From contig CM030869.1 of assembly GCA_018105865.1 (NCBI GenBank), positions 124,001 through 188,000 of the forward strand: a stretch of 64,000 nucleotides of DNA, in the 5' to 3' direction. Positions 47,026-57,040 of the stretch are shown piece after piece. The DNA comes from Metaphire vulgaris (Eukaryota; Annelida; Clitellata; Crassiclitellata; Megascolecidae). The position numbers and the translations under genes are program-made. Within the stretch, counting starts at the first letter, position 1. Every line of letters begins with the position of its first letter. The notes under the pieces were generated by a model. It was given only the letters and a program-made list of their open reading frames with translations, made no database searches and was not told where the DNA came from.

Positions 47026-47410
47026 CGTTCGTCTAACTTAAGTGTCTTCATCCGTCTTTTAATCTAATGTCAACTGATACACATACGTTGCTACGGTGTT
47101 TGACACCTTCGAATTAGATGTGTATAGGACATACTTATCTGATCTTGCTACTATAAAGCCTTATACGGCGATGCATTCGCCCTCCCGCGACAGCAGCTCC
47201 CTCGTTCGTCTCAGTGCCTTCTTCCGTCTTTTAATCTAATCTTATTTAATCTCCGTCTTTTCATCTAATCTAATAAGCCTATGACTACCGTGTTTGACAC
47301 CTTCGGGTTAAATGAGTATATGATATGCCTATCTGATCTTATCTGATCTTGCTACTATAAAGCCTTATTTATTCGGTAATGCATGCGCCCTCCCACGACA
47401 ACAGCTCCCA
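47026..47410 (+). repeat. Two tandem copies of a 190-200-bp repeat
   Basis: Copies begin cgttcgtct near 47026 and 47203. Both hold cgtcttttaatctaat, gtgtttgacaccttcg, atctgatcttgctactataa and end in gccctccc.cgac..cagctccc. Each has a TATAAAG at the same place (ctactataaagcc). Confidence 0.75.
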
Positions 47411-47477
47411 ACTGAATTCGAAATGAAAATTAAATCAAACAATTTAAATAATTACAATTCTTCAGCTCACTTCTTAA

Positions 47478-47518
47478 AAAGTACCCTGGCCCGGCCTATG
47501 GCGGGCCGGGGTACTTTT
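47478..47518. repeat. GC-rich hairpin
   Basis: AAAAGTACCCTGGCCCGGCC, a six-base loop, then GGGCCGGGGTACTTTT. A second, partial copy of the arm follows (AAAAGTACCTCGGCC), and AAAAGTACCCCGGCCCG is also at about 45985-46001. Confidence 0.75.
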
Positions 47519-47549
47519 AAAAGTACCTCGGCCTGGGCCGACGGGGCCG

Positions 47550-48429
47550 ATAAGAGTGCGCCGCCTGTGACTGAACATACCTGTATTCGTCGTGACTACA
47601 TCAACTCTGTGCATGCTTGATAATCTGGAACTCACATGGAAAACAGATGTGCCGAAAATACACATTATAATTATCAACAGCGATCTGCATGTATAGTGGA
47701 TTGCATCAGAGTTGTCCACGTGTCGGTTTTCCTAACCGAATTAAAATTTAATATTACCCAACACACCAGCTTCTCAACCCAACCCATATGAAATTCCTGT
47801 CTGCTAAGTTGCTAACCCAACCCGACCCGGCAAAACATGAAAGTATAAACAATCGCACTTTTTAAAAAATACACATATTCAAACCGATATCTGATAAGGT
47901 TTAATTTTTGTAACCAAAAGATTTCAGCATGAACTTCATTCAAACACCTTAAGAAATTATTTATTTAGACTCACTATTTACTGCAACAATTTTATAGGCC
48001 CTTACTTTCGACATCACTCACCATTGTTATTGTTATTGTTCATGACAATTTATATAGCGCCGTAGCATAGCGAGGGCATCACGCTCAAAAAACCATTGCC
48101 ATTTTGATTGTACAATTCGTACTTCGACGTATAATGTAGCCTACTGATGGATTATGACACCATTTTTGATTGTACAATGTACGCGTAAATCATCAAAAAA
48201 TCATAATTACATGAAAAGATCTTACAATTATTAATACCAACTAGCCGTGACTGATTTAAGAATTGGTTCAGACAAATATCTTTAGAACAAGACTTACAAC
48301 CCATTTCGCCTTCACTCGTCTATTCGTAGACTATCATCCTATCGTCCTGTTGTAGGGCCTACGACTGGATATGGACTTGGATCTTACGCTATTCCGATTT
48401 GTTGCATCTGCTGATTATGAAGTACATAA
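47550..48429. other. No recognised gene
   Basis: Contains atttatatagcgccgtagc near 48048, a LINE/SINE-tail-like motif. Nothing else recognised. Confidence 0.4.
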
Positions 48430-49160
48430 CTATGTGGCACTATAGAAGTTGACAATTGGATTATACAAAAATTGCATTGAATGATGCTCACAATAATTGT
48501 AGTTTTATAAATCGCGTCTCTCAATGCCACAGAAAAGTTAATAAAACATAATAGAACATAAGATCCAAGATCCGTATTATGTACTCCATTAAAGCGCAAT
48601 ATAAAAACAAAACCTTGATTTACGCAATATCTAGATCGATGGCCTTACTACTTTTTAACATTGAGTACAATTATATACTTTTTAAATAAATTAATTTGAA
48701 TATTTAATTTGCGATTAAAGCTTCATTTTTAAATCCGACAAAAGAATAAAGCGAAAATAGTTCTTTATTTAATTTTTAAAGGCATTAAAACATAAAGCAT
48801 TGTATTTAATGCTATTTTCTCAATTTCTAGAAATGGCACTATCTTACCTGTAATAAGTCGAGTTATAAATAAAGTTTTAAATATTGTTTGAAAACATTTA
48901 TTTCAGTCGCGCTTTACTTATTTATTTATAATTGTTTTTAAAATAAACTTAATTTAAAACATTATGGTATTTGCTGAAACAAACGTAATACATTTGTTTT
49001 TATACTGGACACGAAATTTGATCAAACTACATCGAATATGATAATATTTTAAAAATAAACAAGTATGATACTTTCCCTTCATAATGCATATTATTCTTAA
49101 TAACTAAAATATGCCCAATTAAAAAAGTATGTATGCTAATTGCTAAAATAGTTTGACTAT
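48430..49160 (+). repeat. R2 dispersed repeat, copy 4
   Basis: ggcactatagaagttgaca at 48436, atctagatcgatggcctta, taatgctattttctcaattt, and gatcaaactacatcgaat as in copy 1 (24156). Confidence 0.6.
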
Positions 49161-49665
49161 AAATGATTTCATCTATGTAAATTAACTAATTTCAACTAAA
49201 CGAACCATAAAACGTTTATTCAGGTCTGTTGTCTTTACAGAATTTACTTAACAGGTCTATAATTTTAATGCTGCGCTAGCACTGTAAAACATCATCTTGA
49301 TTAATGATATTATTATACAAATAACAGTCAAGGCGTATAGGCCGGGGGTACCATTTGAAAATTGCATTATACTAAGAACCGTTGATAAGCAAGATCAGTT
49401 GTCTCAATCATAAATGTTTGCAATATAATTAAACACACGAAACTCCGAATAATCACACTGACACAAGCAGGTAGGTAGGTAAGTAAATATATAGAATCTC
49501 GTTCATTTAGGGCCAATACTTAGCGTATGCTAGTAGCAGATCCTTATATATCCTTAAAACAGACAGACAGACAGACAGACGATGCTGCTTTCTTCAGCGT
49601 TTATGTTGTGAATAAATGACTTGAACGGAGGCAGAGAGCGTCGAATGCATCAACATCGTCGCTGC

Positions 49666-50017
49666 TTAAACGATGTCTCTGCTGCTGCTGCTGCTGCTGC
49701 TGGTGGTGGTGTGGTGGTGCTGCTGGTGATGAAGAGGATGGCAGTAGTGCAAAAGAGAGGTGTTGCATGATGGGACATGACATCTCTGTTCGAAAACTCT
49801 AAAGCTGATCGCGGCTGAAGGATTTTCATGGGCGTCGTCGTCAGTTGGCGTTTGGTCCTCCTCCTCCTCCTCCTCCTCTTCCTCCTCTGCCCATCTGTCG
49901 TTGCCGCTGCGTGTGGCCGTGGTGGCTCCATGACTATACGCTGTCGTTGGATTGACGACGATGCCTTGATAGCCAGATGTACTGCAACCTCTCAGCGGCA
50001 ACACACATCGTCCGAAC
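49666..50017 (-). CDS. SUEL/CUB/sushi membrane protein, exon 6: cytoplasmic tail
   Basis: 352 nt from the TTTAAG acceptor to the stop at 49666, about residues 366-482. It begins RFGRCVLPLRGCSTSGYQGI and continues VVNPTTAYSHG, a Tyr-containing tail that could bind adaptors (inference). It then runs through an acidic block coded by GAG repeats (ten Glu) and a His/Thr/Ser-rich end from CAC and CAG repeats. The exon takes over in phase 2 from the transmembrane exon (AG plus G gives Arg). The ATG at 50028 in this frame lies upstream of the acceptor and is not used. Confidence 0.7.
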
Positions 50018-50687
50018 CTTAAACACATCCAAATGAAAAGAAAACAATTATTAAGGCCGAGGTCAGACCGCTAAACGCCCCTCTGTCTCTTAGAACCACT
50101 CAGCGTATACGTCTTCCATCCGCATAATTATGCAGACGATTAGACGGACGAACTCTCAGGTGCAGTCGACATCGTCCTCCTCCCTCTTGACACGAGACCT
50201 GGGCTCTGGCTGCGCCCCTATACACATCGGCTCCAGTATACGCCGTTTCCTGTGCCTTGGAAGCATCCTGTCATAAGACTTCGCTTCGACCACGCGGCGG
50301 CCGCGGCCTTCTTCTTCTTCTTCTTCTTCTTCTTCTTCTTCTTCTTCTTCTTCTTCTTCTTCTTCTTCTTCTTCTTCTTCTTCTTCTTCTTCTTCTTCTT
50401 CTTCCTTCTTCTTCTTCTTCTCCTTCTCCTTCTCCTTCTCCTTCCCCACCGAGCAGCAGGGCCTGGAAGGATAAGCGACTACCGATCGGTCTCCTCTGCA
50501 GGATCCGCATGTTTAAAGGTCGACGCCCTCGTTCTCTCCGTCCATCTCTAAGCAGAAGGTTAACGGAGAGCCACACTGCATATAGGCGTCGATCGCCTCG
50601 ATGAGGATATGCTCCAAACAACCAAATGCTCAGCTATCTCCCCTCCGCCTGTCTGTCTGTCTGTCTGTCTGTCTCTCTGTCTCTCTC

Positions 50688-50720
<33 letters not shown>

Positions 50721-50866
50721 GTCAGTCTGTCAGTCTCTCAGTCTGTCAGTCTGTCAGTCTGTCTCTCTGTCTGACATGTCTGTCTGTCTGTCTGTCCATT
50801 GAAACGGCTCTCTCTCTCAATCTATTCGTCTCTTTTGCTCTCTCTTCAAAGGACGCCGACAGTTAC
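50018..50866. other. Intron with large microsatellites
   Basis: Intron 5 of the SUEL/CUB/sushi gene. It holds (CTT)n at about 50311-50436 and (CTGT)n/(CT)n at about 50650-50800. A minus-strand frame ending at 50156 (SYDRMLPRHRKRRILEP) looks coding but is out of phase with exon 5; it could be an alternative end. Confidence 0.6.
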
Positions 50867-50954
50867 CTTTTAGAGAAGGAAACGAAGACACATAAGACAA
50901 CGCCTCCGACGACCACACCAACCGCCACACCAACGACCACCATCACCAAAATAC
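50867..50954 (-). CDS. SUEL/CUB/sushi membrane protein, exon 5: transmembrane helix
   Basis: 88 nt between GCGAAG and GTAACT, about residues 337-365: GILVMVVVGVAVGVVVGGVV followed by LCVFVSFSK. One hydrophobic helix of about 24 residues followed by Lys/Arg fixes a type I topology. Phase 1 in and phase 2 out agree with both neighbours. The exon was missed by length-limited frame searches. Confidence 0.8.
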
Positions 50955-52122
50955 CTTCGCACAAAAAGTCATTCTCCAAATCAACCCTCAGAATTGCTAT
51001 TGATCATTAGGGAAATTATATAGGGAAATGGCGCACTTGCGACCGAGTCTCCGCCGCAGATCACAAGCGAGCGCGTCTAATGCAGTTCTTTCTAAGAGGC
51101 TTTGCAAGTAACGGTGCTTTGTTATTACTGATTGCTGCAAATGAACAAATCAAGAAGCGCTTATTGCAGTTACTGACCGTAAGGAAACGCTTCTTCTTTG
51201 CTGAATATCTGATCAAATCTCCACAACACATCTACAGAATGGACAGAGAGCGGCTTACAGATTATACATGGCATGCTCTTCTAATGGAGCAATCCACGGC
51301 CATTTCAATTACCTGGATTGAAAAGGAATCGAGGACAAGACTATCGTCGATCGCCGTCGAATATTCTCGAGACTAGTATGAGACCATCTCGATTAGACCA
51401 GAAGGTAACCGTCTCTGTATGCGCTATATACCCAGTGCTGGGCGCGTTACTTCTATAGAAGATACTATTTGACAATTGTAATCAGTTACGTTACTATTAT
51501 GTCATTGATTAGGCCCATCAGTTATAGATAGACGCGAATTAAAGATAATAGCTGTTGACTTCGCTTTGTTAATTAATTAATTATTTAATCTAAGAATTTT
51601 GATCATGTTTTCTGATGAATAAATTAGAGCAGCGAATGGATGGGGTGGAGGGGTGGGGGCAACGCCCTCGATGCCAAACCAAAATGACGCCACTTTCATT
51701 TTCACAAATTGGTTGGCAATAGCTGCATTTTGCTGCTGCAGTGCGCCGGTTGAGGCTTAAAAGTGCTAATTGCTTTAGCGGTAATGATTGGTAAGAAGAA
51801 TAGAGGGTGGCCCATAAAACGGCTCCTGCTTATAACTCTACACAGGGTGGCATTCGAGCGAGGTTAGGGCGATGGATTGCCAATTTGCCACTTATCAATA
51901 CCCTTTCCCTTGTTATTTAAGGAGTGGACAAATGACAAAGCGGTGACGCGTAATCTCGCTTTCCCCTACAGATACAACGCTGCCTTTATGGGTAACGAGT
52001 TTTGACGAAGAGAGGAAAGAATCGTTTGCATTAAAAGAGTCTCGGTGCCAGAGACGTTAATCTTGAGAGCTCAGATGGAAGAAGAGGGAGGGGAGGGGGA
52101 GGGACGAGCGATGCACTTTGAC
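50955..52122. other. Intron 4 of the SUEL/CUB/sushi gene
   Basis: No other gene seen. The 98-codon plus-strand frame at 51080-51376 is unsupported. Confidence 0.6.
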
Positions 52123-52281
52123 CTTTAGAGGGCAAGCAGTTTCTTTGGTCTCCTTGCCACTGTCCACTCCTGCAAGTCAACTGCCAGGAGACGAGTGACG
52201 AATTGCAGCCCATGAGGATGGCGTCTCCACTCCTCCGCATCCATCCATCGGCAAACGGAGGAGGATCAGAGCATCCGATCA
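52123..52281 (-). CDS. SUEL/CUB/sushi membrane protein, exon 4: sushi (CCP) domain
   Basis: 159 nt, phase 1 at both ends, about residues 284-336. It reads VIGCSDPPPFADGWMRRSGD, then AILMGCNSSLVSWQLTCRSG and QWQGDQRNCLPSK. Four Cys and the W of the final ...C..G.W.G....C block are in place, as in complement-control modules of adhesion and receptor proteins. The domain is complete in a single exon, typical of shuffled phase 1-1 modules. One potential N-glycosylation site (NSS). Confidence 0.85.
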
Positions 52282-52443
52282 CTTCAAGATCAACAGAACA
52301 CATCTCAGACGCAACGAAGACGTCGTCATAATCACACAGCAGATGTCGTCGTCGTCGTCGTCGTCGTCATCATCATAAGGCTCTCATGGAAATAGATCAT
52401 CTTTTTAATTTTCTATTAAATTGACCTTGAACTTTTATCCGAC

Positions 52444-52893
52444 CTTGATACTCGATGAGGAATGAGTCATCTGAATGCGTCATCCTCTGATTCGTCCAAT
52501 CGATCTTTATTCGATTTGACTCCGAAGTCATTATGTGGATTCGTCTTTCATCTCCCCCGCATATCGTCACCACGTGACGCCTGTTGACCCCGAGGTCAAA
52601 CACCGTAGCCACTTCAAGGCAGACGTCCATTCGTTGATGTCCATGCGACTGACCACCTGTGTCCATTTCCCGTGACCTGTCACCTGCAGCAGCAGCAGCA
52701 GCAACGGGAACGGTTCCCATGAAGTTGATAAGAGTGACGTTGAAGCGTAGTCCATGCTTAGCATGGAAGACCCTGGAACAGGTGGAAGAGGAGACACGAG
52801 TCTCTTCCACTGGACTCCCGACGTAGCCTTTGTCTTCAACTGGATCCAGTTGAATTAAACGCTTGGCGCAGTTGTCGTGAGTTTCCACAGAAA
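52444..52893 (-). CDS. SUEL/CUB/sushi membrane protein, exon 3: CUB domain
   Basis: 450 nt, phase 1-1, about residues 134-283. Order: HDNCAKRLIQLDPVEDKGYV, GSPVEETRVSSSTCSRVF, GLRFNVTLINFMG (beta strands of the jelly roll), an inserted loop with six Ala (VPVAAAAAAGDR) coded by a GCT run, then MDVCLEVATVFDLG, VVTICGGDERRIHIMTSESN and FLIEYQ. The pattern C..........P.YP......C.W.......L.......C....+.....C......I.......F...Y matches CUB loosely, with the usual YP replaced by GSP. It is a ligand-binding extracellular module. Confidence 0.8.
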
Positions 52894-53226
52894 CTGAAAG
52901 ATGTTCAGGTTAACATCAAAAGAGGACCAAGGACAATGATTATAAATGGCCGTTTAAAACAACAACATCACAGTGCGTCTGTGACATCATTCACTCTGTG
53001 CGTGTGTGTGTGTGTTGCGTGTGTGCGCGCCTTTGATCTTTTTTTTCTTCAGCCTTCATTGTTTAAGTGCATTTACAAACGATGTCGCCACTGACCTCTC
53101 AGCGTAGAGCTAACTGAGCAGAGTACAGTCACTCTTCGTAAAATCAGTTCCAATTCGTTACGTCAGCGATGACTCATAGAGTGTAATTGGTTAAACAACG
53201 GAAGTTCGATGAAACTAATTGGATAC
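52894..53226. other. Intron 2 of the SUEL/CUB/sushi gene
   Basis: Contains a short (TG)n near 53000-53030. Nothing else recognised. Confidence 0.7.
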
Positions 53227-53514
53227 CAGTTATGCAGGTGTAGCTGGCCTCCAGGTAGGAAGACAGATCGTCAGGACACGGCTGCAGTCGGAACAGAGCC
53301 GGGTCTGGCAGCGCAATCTGACAGGAGCGCTTTGCCGAGCAGCGCTGGTCGACCAGTCGAAGGACGTCGACGGAGCAGCCGAGGTGGCCGAAGTCCCTGT
53401 GCACGCAGCGACCGAGCCTCATTCGCCCGTACACGGCGCTCTCCATGAGCACCAGCTGCCCGTCGGCACAGGACGCGTTGAACAGATCCATTGTGCAGAA
53501 CTCGTGAAGAACTC
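53227..53514 (-). CDS. SUEL/CUB/sushi membrane protein, exon 2: SUEL (galactose/rhamnose-binding) lectin domain
   Basis: 288 nt, phase 1-1, about residues 38-133. It reads VLHEFCTMDLFNASCADGQL, VLMESAVYGRMRLGRCV, CSVDVLRLVDQRCSAKRSCQ and IALPDPALF...PCPDDLSSYLEASYTC. The family marks A.YGR, C...C......C.v......F..PCp...KyLev.Y.C are all present. SUEL lectins are found in latrophilins, EVA-1 and egg lectins and bind sugars at the cell surface. The canonical DPC reads QPC here. Confidence 0.9.
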
Positions 53515-54020
53515 CTGATCACCGAAGTAAACAGTCAGGCGTTGACATCGTCGATCGATCGACTTGATTACTGTAATTCCTTTAACAATATCATCCCAAT
53601 TCTAATGCGCAGAGACTCAGAGGGATTCAGAACTCTATTGCCATTGCTTTAGTCATCTGTAAAACTCGCAGAAATGATCACGCTAAACCTGTTCATCCAT
53701 GGACAGCCTCACTGCCGCCAACTCTGACTGGCCTCTGAAAACGCCCTCATCTTTTGTGAATTTACAGTGCCAGTGCTATCTTGGCACCCTTATCACGGAA
53801 TATGATAGATGCTAAAGCGAAATAAGAGGAATAGCAATGGGAAAGGAAGCATTTTACCAAAAGGAGGGAATTAATGAGGAGTAGTCTATAGATAAAGGGC
53901 TAACTGATAGATTGATTAACGCTATAAAAGTATGTAATAATAGTCAAACCCATTGAAAATCACTCGACCTCAGCTTTGAACTGTAAAGACATGAGAGCAA
54001 CTGGAGGCAGAATGCCTGTT

Positions 54021-54167
54021 TCAGAAGCTCATCTCACAATATAATATCAGGCTGAACAGAGTCAACGGCCACAGCGAGGCAGGGGCCTGAACATTGAGGA
54101 CCAGGGAATTCGTTTGCACGCGATTGCAGCTATAACAGTACATGGCCGTCGCTTCACAGATGTACAT
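54021..54167 (-). CDS. Possible terminal exon of an Ig-domain protein
   Basis: From an AAG acceptor to a TGA, 48 codons: MYICEATAMYCYSCNRVQTN, then SLVLNVQAPASLWPLTLFSL and ILYCEMSF. YxCxA followed 15-20 residues later by (N/S)SLVLNVQAP is the F-G strand end of an Ig domain, and the hydrophobic tail could be a membrane anchor. It is read in phase 0 only; in the phase 1 of the surrounding gene it would meet a stop at once. No other Ig exon was found, so this may be an exon relic, an alternative 3' end of another gene or chance. Confidence 0.3.
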   Translation of the reverse strand: MYICEATAMYCYSCNRVQTNSLVLNVQAPASLWPLTLFSLILYCEMSF

Positions 54168-54535
54168 CTTGCGTAATCGTAATCGAAGAATTCATTTCGT
54201 GGACAGTTTGGACGTTTAAGAAACTCAGTCGATTGATTCGGCGTCTCTCGAAACAGAAATTCACGCAGCGACTGACGTTTCTCAGGCGGGTCCTCAATTG
54301 GACGCATTCAATGTGCGTCGTCTCCAGTAGCACATCTTTAGTGAATCTCTTCCATTTGCTTAAATGTCATCTGCTGTTGGCGTCTTGTCTCATTCTCAGT
54401 TGCTAAGAGCGTTACTTCTAGTCATCCATCTGAAGACTCGCTTCGTTAGGAGTTCACGATCGTCATTTCTCCGGAATATTCGGCCGCAAATCACGCAGTT
54501 CACAATTAGACACAGACTACTGTCGTTCATCGAGC

Positions 54536-54536
<1 letters not shown>

Positions 54537-54608
<72 letters not shown>
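54537..54608. repeat. (GA)n microsatellite
   Basis: About 35 GA copies. Confidence 0.95.
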
Positions 54609-54611
<3 letters not shown>

Positions 54612-55248
54612 CAAAAGCGTTGAGGCGATGGTATTGATTATACGGAGGCAGTGATAGCTTCCAATTATGCTGCGCTTTAAGTAACCGAGCACGAAAGCTA
54701 CTCGGAGCGTCCGCTTGGAAGACAGCAGCGGAGGGGGTGGGGGGAGGAAGAAGCAGTGAGGCGGGAAAGGAGAGGTGGGAAAAGGGGAAACGAATTATTG
54801 CATGGAGTTAACGATACTCGAAGCATTGAGCTCTAAAACGCTCCACTGATCCATCGGACGTCGCAGTAGACAACTGGAAAAGACGACGATGCGGACAATG
54901 ACGTCATCAGTGCACTGGTTCCCAGCAGACGCCGTCCATCACTCGACGAGCCACTCTCTCCTAATCCTTCGTCTTCGAGTAAATCTGCATTAGCAACTGA
55001 GACACATTAATTGACAACACTCCAGCGGCAGCACTCCACTCGATGCATCATCCGGCCGCCGCCGCCGCCGCCGCCGCCGTCGTCGTCGTCGTCTTGTTTC
55101 TTTTAGGCCTTTTTGTCGATCGCTGTTTTGACATCCAGTTAGCTTTACACTCGAATCAGTAAGAGCTGAAGAATGTAACTGAGTCTCAGGGATGCAGCTG
55201 GAGGGGAGGAGGAGGAGGAGGAGGAGGAGGAGATGAAGAAGGAGGAAG

Positions 55249-55623
55249 CAGAGGCGTAGCGTGCCAATGGCTAGATGGCTTTAGCCATGGGCGACACAGG
55301 TGAGGGTCTCTGAGGGAGCGGCAAATTTTGGAGCGATGACATTTTTTTGCTTGTCAGTGGTGATTTTAAATGATGTTGGTCAACTTTAAACTCTAGAAAC
55401 TTTAGAATTTTAAATATTTTAAATTTTAGGGCGAATTTTAGACCGACAACCTTTTTTGCTTGCCTCGGGATTTGCAGTAAAGGCGGGAAATTTTTAAGAG
55501 GGGCGGCAAATTTGAAATGTTTAAGTTTTCGAAGACACCCTAGATCCGCCTCTCATACGGATGAATTTGGGGCGGAGGATTAGCCATGAGCCATGGGCGG
55601 CAAAGGTGCACGCTACGCCAGTG
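55249..55623. mobile_element. hAT-like MITE (TIR CAGAGGCGTAGCGTGCC)
   Basis: 375 bp, right end GGTGCACGCTACGCCAGTG. Flanks ggaggaag and ggagggag agree in 7 of 8. Internal inverted agcccatgg/ccatgggc-type pairs. Confidence 0.8.
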
Positions 55624-56276
55624 GGAGGGAGCAAGTCTAAGCTGTTCTGATCCAAATGAGTAGGTCTTCAGTTAGTTCGGACCTACTGCATCGTTTATTA
55701 AGTTAAATTTAGATATGATCTCAGAACGATTAAGATGAGATGAATCCCACTTTGATTTAATATTCCTTGAGACAATTCAAAGACTGTTTCGGTTGGGGTC
55801 TGGGGAGGGGTGAGGTTAGTGGGGTGGGAGACCACTGGCGTAGTCAGATTCCGGAATAAGGGGAACCAGTGCTTCGACTGATCACAATTTCCAGTTGCGA
55901 TTGGTGGGTTTGGGGAGCGCCGTGAACCCGTCAGCCCCGGTTCAAGCCCCATTGGCTCCCCTAAGAGACAGCGCAATGCATCCAGGAGGCCACTTTAATC
56001 ATGCTATAGTAGCAATTTTAGATAAGCCAAGGAATGGATGAGCATCATGAGCTTAGTGTTCTCTTCACATTTAACTGAATTGAAGTTGTAAAGATAAACT
56101 GGGTCTTTGTGCGGGATGGACGGACGGTCAAGAGGTCAAGAGGCGGTCATCTAGGGTCATTGAGTGCACGATCGTCACGTAGTAAGAAGTAAATAATGAC
56201 CCTTCGAACCTTTCTCTGCCGACCATTAGCTCTGCGGAAACAGTTGGAGATCATTGGAGTGCAAGAGAAGGCCTAC

Positions 56277-56388
56277 CTGGGCCGCGATTGCCTTCCGTCG
56301 ATGCGACGATCAGCAGCAGCAGAAGAAGAAGAGGACAGACGAACGAATGACGGGAAAGCCTCGCCGCCTTCTCAACAGAGCGAATCAT
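56277..56388 (-). CDS. SUEL/CUB/sushi membrane protein, exon 1: signal peptide
   Basis: 112 nt from the ATG at 56388 to a GTAGGC donor: MIRSVEKAARLSRHSF, then VCPLLLLLLLIVASTEGNRG and P. A basic n-region, a Leu-rich core of about 12 residues coded partly by CTT/CTG repeats, and a small-residue cleavage region (VAS-TEG). It ends in phase 1, which matches the SUEL exon (G plus GA gives Gly). The join over a 2.76-kb intron is inferred from phase and strand; another first exon cannot be excluded. Confidence 0.65.
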
Positions 56389-56839
56389 CTCTTTCACTGT
56401 TGAGTTTTCTCCGGCATTTCTAAGCCAGAGATGAGGCTCCGAAGAATCGACGGAGACTAAGACGCCACTCCTCCTCCTCCCCTCCTCCTCCTTCTCCTCC
56501 TCCTCCTCTTAACCTGCAAATGCACAGCAACACACAACGCGTCACTTCTTAAGCTGTTCACATTATCTCTGCCATTAATAAGTGTCTTTTTGAGTGAACT
56601 GGAGTGATAGAGTGATAAAGAGTGATAGAAGTGCTCGGTCACTTCAACTGACCTTTACTTTACCTGTCGCCGTCTTCTTCAGGTGAATGTCACCTGCGAA
56701 AGACGATCAAACGAAGCGATTCCTGTCCAATGAACGCAAATGGAGGCAGATCACGTGATCGTCTTCTGCCACTGAAAACGAAGACAGCCTCGTTCAATAT
56801 TTAAGCTCACATTTTGCTCGAAGCCGGAGGACATGGCGG

Positions 56840-57040
56840 CAGTGTTTAATCTAGACTCCTGGACTCCGGGGGGGAGGAAACTGAAAAAGCCGGGGAGGGG
56901 GAACTGACAAAGCCGGGGGGAATTCTGCTAGGGGTCGCTGTTAGTCCATGTAGTATTCCAACATTTCCGGGGGGAATTTGAAATTTCCGGGGGGGGAGAA
57001 AAGGGCAATCCCTCCCGGAAACGGCCTAGATTAAACACTG
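56840..57040. mobile_element. hAT-like MITE (TIR CAGTGTTTAATCTAG)
   Basis: 201 bp, same family as 24745-24892, perfect 8-bp duplication catggcgg (56832-56839 and 57041-57048). It lies about 450 bp upstream of the signal-peptide exon. Confidence 0.95.

Larger units (their letters stand above)
53515..56276. other. Intron 1 of the SUEL/CUB/sushi gene
   Basis: 2.76 kb holding a possible Ig-like exon (54021-54167), (GA)n at 54537-54608, (CCG)n/(TCG)n at about 55053-55094, GGA repeats near 55203-55232 and a MITE at 55249-55623. Confidence 0.65.

Noticed and set aside
47423..47719. Overlapping frames on both strands
   Set aside because: They run through the GC-rich hairpins and have no domain or splice context.
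50252..50621. Long frames of poly-Phe, poly-Leu, poly-Glu and poly-Arg
   Set aside because: All come from the (CTT)n/(GAA)n tract in an intron of the SUEL/CUB/sushi gene.
53209..53518. Plus-strand frames of 79 and 99 codons
   Set aside because: Antisense to the SUEL lectin exon, which has clear family motifs and matching splice phases.
55840..55980. Possible tRNA B-box (ggttcaagccc)
   Set aside because: No A-box or cloverleaf could be found at a suitable distance upstream.
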